DNA of 45,658 nucleotides. It comes from Firmicutes bacterium HGW-Firmicutes-21 (GTDB lineage Bacteria; Bacillota; Clostridia; Oscillospirales; CAG-382). The stretch is taken from NCBI GenBank assembly GCA_002841455.1, contig PGZT01000005.1, positions 1 through 45,658 on the forward strand, in the 5' to 3' direction. A model generated the notes under the pieces. It saw only the letters and a list, made by a program, of their open reading frames with translations. It was not told the origin of the DNA and did no database searches. Below, one piece after another: positions 42,871 to 45,658 of the stretch (position 1 is the stretch's first letter; each line of letters starts with the position of its first letter). The translations under genes were made by a program, and so were the position numbers.

Positions 42871-43950
42871 TTGAACTGTCCAAATTGTAATAACAGCAAT
42901 TCCGAAGAAGCTATTTTTTGTGTCAAATGCGGTACTAAATTAATAGCCGACAGACCGCCCGAAGCATCTACACAGTCCCCGCCCCAAGCGGAAAATGTTT
43001 ACGCTGATTATAACGCCAATGCATCACAAGCGGGTTATAATGTGTACGGCAACCCTCCACCGGTAAAAAGGCTCAGCAGAACAAAGCCCATATTAATTAC
43101 AGCCGTATCTGTTTTTTTGATTATAGCGATTATTGCCGGTGTCTTTATTTTCTCAATGTCCTCAGGACCGTTGACCGAAATTTCCAAAGCGGTCGAAAGA
43201 ACGATTGATGCAAAGAGTTTTTCCTTTAAAGGGGAGGTAAACGCCTCCGGTAACGGTATAAAGATTGACGGAATAATAAAGCTTGATTTAGATAATCGTA
43301 TCTTTGAATTATATACCGAGGTTTCCGAGAAAAGTACCTATCAACAACATTTAATAATTGTTTTGATTAAAGACGGTATAGTTCTCACGGATGAAAACGG
43401 GCGTGTTAATACAACCGATATTAAAAAAAATCTCGACGAATTCTTTGATGAGTACGACAAACAAAAAAACATTAAAAAAGCAGAGAAAATCGATTGGGAT
43501 GAACTGTTTGATACTCTCGGTATAAGTGACCAGATTGATGCCGACCTATTTGGATTGACTTTGAACGAATTTATAAAAAACCTCAATGATATCACATATA
43601 TTAATGAAAAATTAGCTACTTATACGAAGGAAAAACAGGACGGAAAAATTGTTCATTCCTTTAAAATCAATACCGATAAAATGACCAAGGAATTAGTAAC
43701 ATTGTTTGGAGAAGCCTTTTATCTCGAGGGCGAGGATGACTATGATGATGTCATAGGCGATATCGCCAATAACATAAAGCAAATCACAGGCGGTAATAAA
43801 TTCAATGTGATTTTTGAGGTAAGCGGGAACTATTTCTCCGGGTTAAAAATCGATACTAATAATTTGTATGCAAAAATCGAGCTTGACGACTTTAACACCG
43901 CTGAGATAGATGAGGATGCTATTAGTAAGTATAATAAGCATTTTAGTTAA
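42871..43950 (+). CDS. Zinc-ribbon, single-pass membrane protein
   Basis: Function unknown. I start it at TTG 42871, which has GGAGG 8 bases upstream and gives the typical MNCPNCNN start; the ATG 42856 has no site. An N-terminal zinc ribbon (CPNC and CVKC, residues about 3-22) is followed by a Pro/Gln/Asn-rich linker, a membrane helix at about 82-104 (ILITAVSVFLIIAIIAGVFIF), and a 250-residue extracellular domain rich in Asp and Lys. The cytoplasmic ribbon, one helix and outer domain suggest a sensor-like or envelope-stress protein of the DUF (zinc_ribbon_2) type. A terminator follows. Confidence 0.82.
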   Translation: MNCPNCNNSNSEEAIFCVKCGTKLIADRPPEASTQSPPQAENVYADYNANASQAGYNVYGNPPPVKRLSRTKPILITAVSVFLIIAIIAGVFIFSMSSGPLTEISKAVERTIDAKSFSFKGEVNASGNGIKIDGIIKLDLDNRIFELYTEVSEKSTYQQHLIIVLIKDGIVLTDENGRVNTTDIKKNLDEFFDEYDKQKNIKKAEKIDWDELFDTLGISDQIDADLFGLTLNEFIKNLNDITYINEKLATYTKEKQDGKIVHSFKINTDKMTKELVTLFGEAFYLEGEDDYDDVIGDIANNIKQITGGNKFNVIFEVSGNYFSGLKIDTNNLYAKIELDDFNTAEIDEDAISKYNKHFS

Positions 43951-43990
43951 GAGTCGTATAAACTGTTGGGTATAAGAAACCACAGAATAG

Positions 43991-44028
43991 TAAAACAAAA
44001 TTCGGAGCAGTTATACTACTCCGAATTT
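43991..44028. terminator. Terminator for the 44080 gene, possibly bidirectional
   Basis: Perfect 10-bp stem AAATTCGGAG/CTCCGAATTT with an 11-base loop. The minus strand ends in TTTTGTTTTA, the plus strand in TTTAACTATT. It also lies 47 bases after the 42871 gene. Confidence 0.8.
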
Positions 44029-44079
44029 AACTATTAATATTAAAAAGAATCTGCCGCTTCATACCTTTAATAAAAAAGC

Positions 44080-45291
44080 TTATGTACGATTTTCTTTTTC
44101 TCTTCTTGCCGATTTATTATACTTCATAAGCACTAGTATTGCAAAGATTGACAACAATGCTATTATAACGCTGATAACCATTCGATTATCATCGCCCGTA
44201 TTTGGAGGAGGATAATCCGATTCACGACCGTTTGCTTCAAATGTCCACTTAATCAGACCTAATAATGATTGATATTCACTCTGAGTTTTTGGATCGAGAG
44301 TTAATTGAACCATAAGATTTTTTGTTGTGCCTTTTTCAAAGGTGTGAAGGCTGATGTTGTATCTCATGGAATCAGGCGCGGGTGAATTCGAATCAAGATT
44401 TCCCCAAACAGGACCGTTGTAGAGCACTGTTCCGTTGTCATTCGTTATAACTATTGTCGCATACTGCTTTAATAGTTTATCAATTAATTGTCGGTTCTCG
44501 TCGGTAGCCTGTGTCTGGTCGATATAATCTGCACGTAAGAAGATTTCTGTCTTCTTGTCATAATTATTAGTTACATTTATTATTTGTGTATGTGTCTCAC
44601 CGGGGATAAGATCCTTGAATTTTATGAACAAATCGCCGTTAGAAACATTGAATTTAAATCCGTTATCCGGGTTTAAGAATAAAACCTTGGCTGTAACAGG
44701 ATCGCGTTGGTACGTAGTATATTCAATGCCCAAATCATCCAGAGTTTTTCCCCAAATGCTTACTCCGTTGCCACCCGCTTGTATACAATCCATATATACA
44801 ACAATATCAGCTTGCATATTTTTGTATTCGTTTCCGCTGTTTGGGTCAATAACAAATTCTCTTATCAACGGAATTGTTAATTCGTTAGGTTTTAATACAT
44901 TGCGATAGTAATAATACCCATCGGATTCATCATAATACCATTGTGCTGTATCGCAGGTGATTAAAATGTTGTCGGTGCTAATCTCCGAATTAATAATCAG
45001 ACTTCCGTCAGCATCTCGTGCTTCTCCCCAGGCTTTGTCGATTCTAACACGGATAACAGCATCAGAGGTTCCCGTATTTACCACACGCACAACCTTGTTT
45101 ACCTTGTCGCCGGGTAATACCGTGGGGTTTTGGGAATATTCCTCTGTGATTTGTCCTTTTACACTGCCGACCGTAATTTTATTAACAGTATTACTTTGAA
45201 CCGACCAAAAGGCAAGTGTGCTGACGACAGAGGAGAAAGCTATCGTTATTAAAATAGTAAATAAAATTAGATAGCTTATTCTCTTTTTCAT
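44080..45291 (-). CDS. SipW-type surface protein with sortase-like anchor
   Basis: A 403-residue exported protein. The N terminus has a signal typical of SipW-processed proteins (hydrophobic helix ending VVSTLAFWSV then NTVNKITVGSVKG). The body has two related beta-sandwich segments, each starting with a strand pattern of NKVVRVVNTGTSDAVIRVRI or HTQIINVTNNYDKKTEIFLRA type. These are like the DUF/BsaA- and TasA-associated proteins. The C terminus has PPPNTGDDN, a hydrophobic helix and KYNKSARREK, a sortase-like or simple membrane anchor. AGGTGG lies 4 bases before the ATG. It lies 48 bases after the TasA-like gene on the same strand, so it may anchor or cap the fibre made by it. Confidence 0.8.
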   Translation of the reverse strand: MKKRISYLILFTILITIAFSSVVSTLAFWSVQSNTVNKITVGSVKGQITEEYSQNPTVLPGDKVNKVVRVVNTGTSDAVIRVRIDKAWGEARDADGSLIINSEISTDNILITCDTAQWYYDESDGYYYYRNVLKPNELTIPLIREFVIDPNSGNEYKNMQADIVVYMDCIQAGGNGVSIWGKTLDDLGIEYTTYQRDPVTAKVLFLNPDNGFKFNVSNGDLFIKFKDLIPGETHTQIINVTNNYDKKTEIFLRADYIDQTQATDENRQLIDKLLKQYATIVITNDNGTVLYNGPVWGNLDSNSPAPDSMRYNISLHTFEKGTTKNLMVQLTLDPKTQSEYQSLLGLIKWTFEANGRESDYPPPNTGDDNRMVISVIIALLSIFAILVLMKYNKSARREKENRT

Positions 45292-45339
45292 TCATCCACC
45301 TGCCTTTCAGAAAATTCTAATAGGATTTATAAATGTCTA

Positions 45340-45658
45340 TTATGCCGCATCAAGAGCTGTAAAAGCTTCACTTGCATCAATGAAGTTGTCACTCTGGATA
45401 GCTTGAGCGGTCATCTTGATTTTATACGAGCCTAATAAAGCAATCTCTGCATTTGCAAAATCAGTCGGGATTACTATGTTTGTGAATAAAACAACCTTAT
45501 CGCTCAAGGATGCATCTTCGTCTGCATGGAATATTCCGTTATAATTGTAATACCGAACTCCGGGGTTTGCTGCTGTTGTACTGGAATGCCCCCCAAAATT
45601 TGTACCAGTTGCAATGTTAGTAAAGAAATGATAAACTAACAAAAAGAGAGGTACGAAA
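45340..45658 (-). CDS. TasA/camelysin-like surface fibre protein, C-terminal part (cut by right edge)
   Basis: Only the last 105 or so codons are in the window; the frame is open through base 45657 and no start with a ribosome binding site is present, so the TTG near 45642 is unlikely to be genuine. The product ends with LGSYKIKMTAQAIQSDNF and a short EAFTALDAA tail, which is the usual end of TasA/CalY-type biofilm matrix proteins (an AxAIQADNF-like block). HFFTNIATGTNF lies near the edge. These proteins are secreted by the SipW signal peptidase and assemble into extracellular fibres. The rest, and a possible sipW, would lie beyond the edge. Confidence 0.78.
   Translation of the reverse strand, partial: FVPLFLLVYHFFTNIATGTNFGGHSSTTAANPGVRYYNYNGIFHADEDASLSDKVVLFTNIVIPTDFANAEIALLGSYKIKMTAQAIQSDNFIDASEAFTALDAA

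Overview
The window looks like a chromosomal segment of a spore-forming anaerobic member of the Clostridia, probably in the Oscillospiraceae/Ruminococcaceae range. The evidence is the spoIVB-spo0A pair, a BclB-like spore-surface protein, anaerobic oxygen-defence proteins (PerR, rubrerythrin, desulfoferrodoxin), moderate-to-low GC and strong AGGAGG-type ribosome binding sites. I see no tRNA, rRNA, CRISPR array, transposase or prophage gene, so this reads as ordinary chromosome with a few accessory islands.

Layout. 1-1068: the first 356 codons of a ClpC-type AAA+ ATPase, running off the left edge. 1237-1941: a one-pass membrane protein, followed by a gene-free stretch with several stem-loops that may be a small RNA. 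2410-4521: spo0A and spoIVB on the minus strand. 4680-6518: a YgiQ-type radical SAM protein. 6660-12409: an oxygen and redox block with perR-rbr, a BclB-like cysteine-rich protein, a DUF421 membrane protein, divergent desulfoferrodoxin and thioredoxin genes, a GNAT-HIT fusion and a Crp/Fnr-family regulator. 12523-12975: a small lipoprotein.

13063-24364 is one long minus-strand branched-chain amino acid operon, ilvB-ilvN-ilvC-ilvD-leuA-cimA-leuC-leuD-leuB. It is read from a consensus promoter. Its leader encodes a 39-residue peptide with six consecutive isoleucine codons and ends in a strong intrinsic terminator, which is classical ribosome-mediated attenuation. LeuA makes the leucine precursor and CimA (citramalate synthase) makes 2-oxobutyrate for isoleucine, so no threonine deaminase is needed here.

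24391-29398: a C_GCAxxG_C_C protein, a two-component system, and a divergent acyltransferase/GltS-type symporter pair. 29461-31071: two secreted or surface proteins (LysM-CAP, and a sortase- or membrane-anchored protein). 31198-36358: yebC, argS and a polar amino acid ABC transporter. 36443-37293: rplM-rpsI. 37519-39146: a TtcA-like thiolase and a PHP hydrolase. 39175-41649: small genes including a WapI-like immunity-type protein with an apparent frameshift, PpnP, a TIGR04086-like membrane protein and a PRK06851-like P-loop ATPase. 41782-43950: 2-keto-3-deoxygluconate kinase and a zinc-ribbon membrane protein. 44080-45658: two TasA/SipW-type surface proteins, the upstream one cut by the right edge.

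The most interesting signals are regulatory. They are the ilv leader peptide and attenuator; two GTGA-N5-TCAC palindromes placed near -41 of the divergent dfx and trxA promoters, close to a Crp/Fnr gene whose recognition helix fits that motif; a palindrome in the kdgK leader; and a possible structured RNA beside spo0A.
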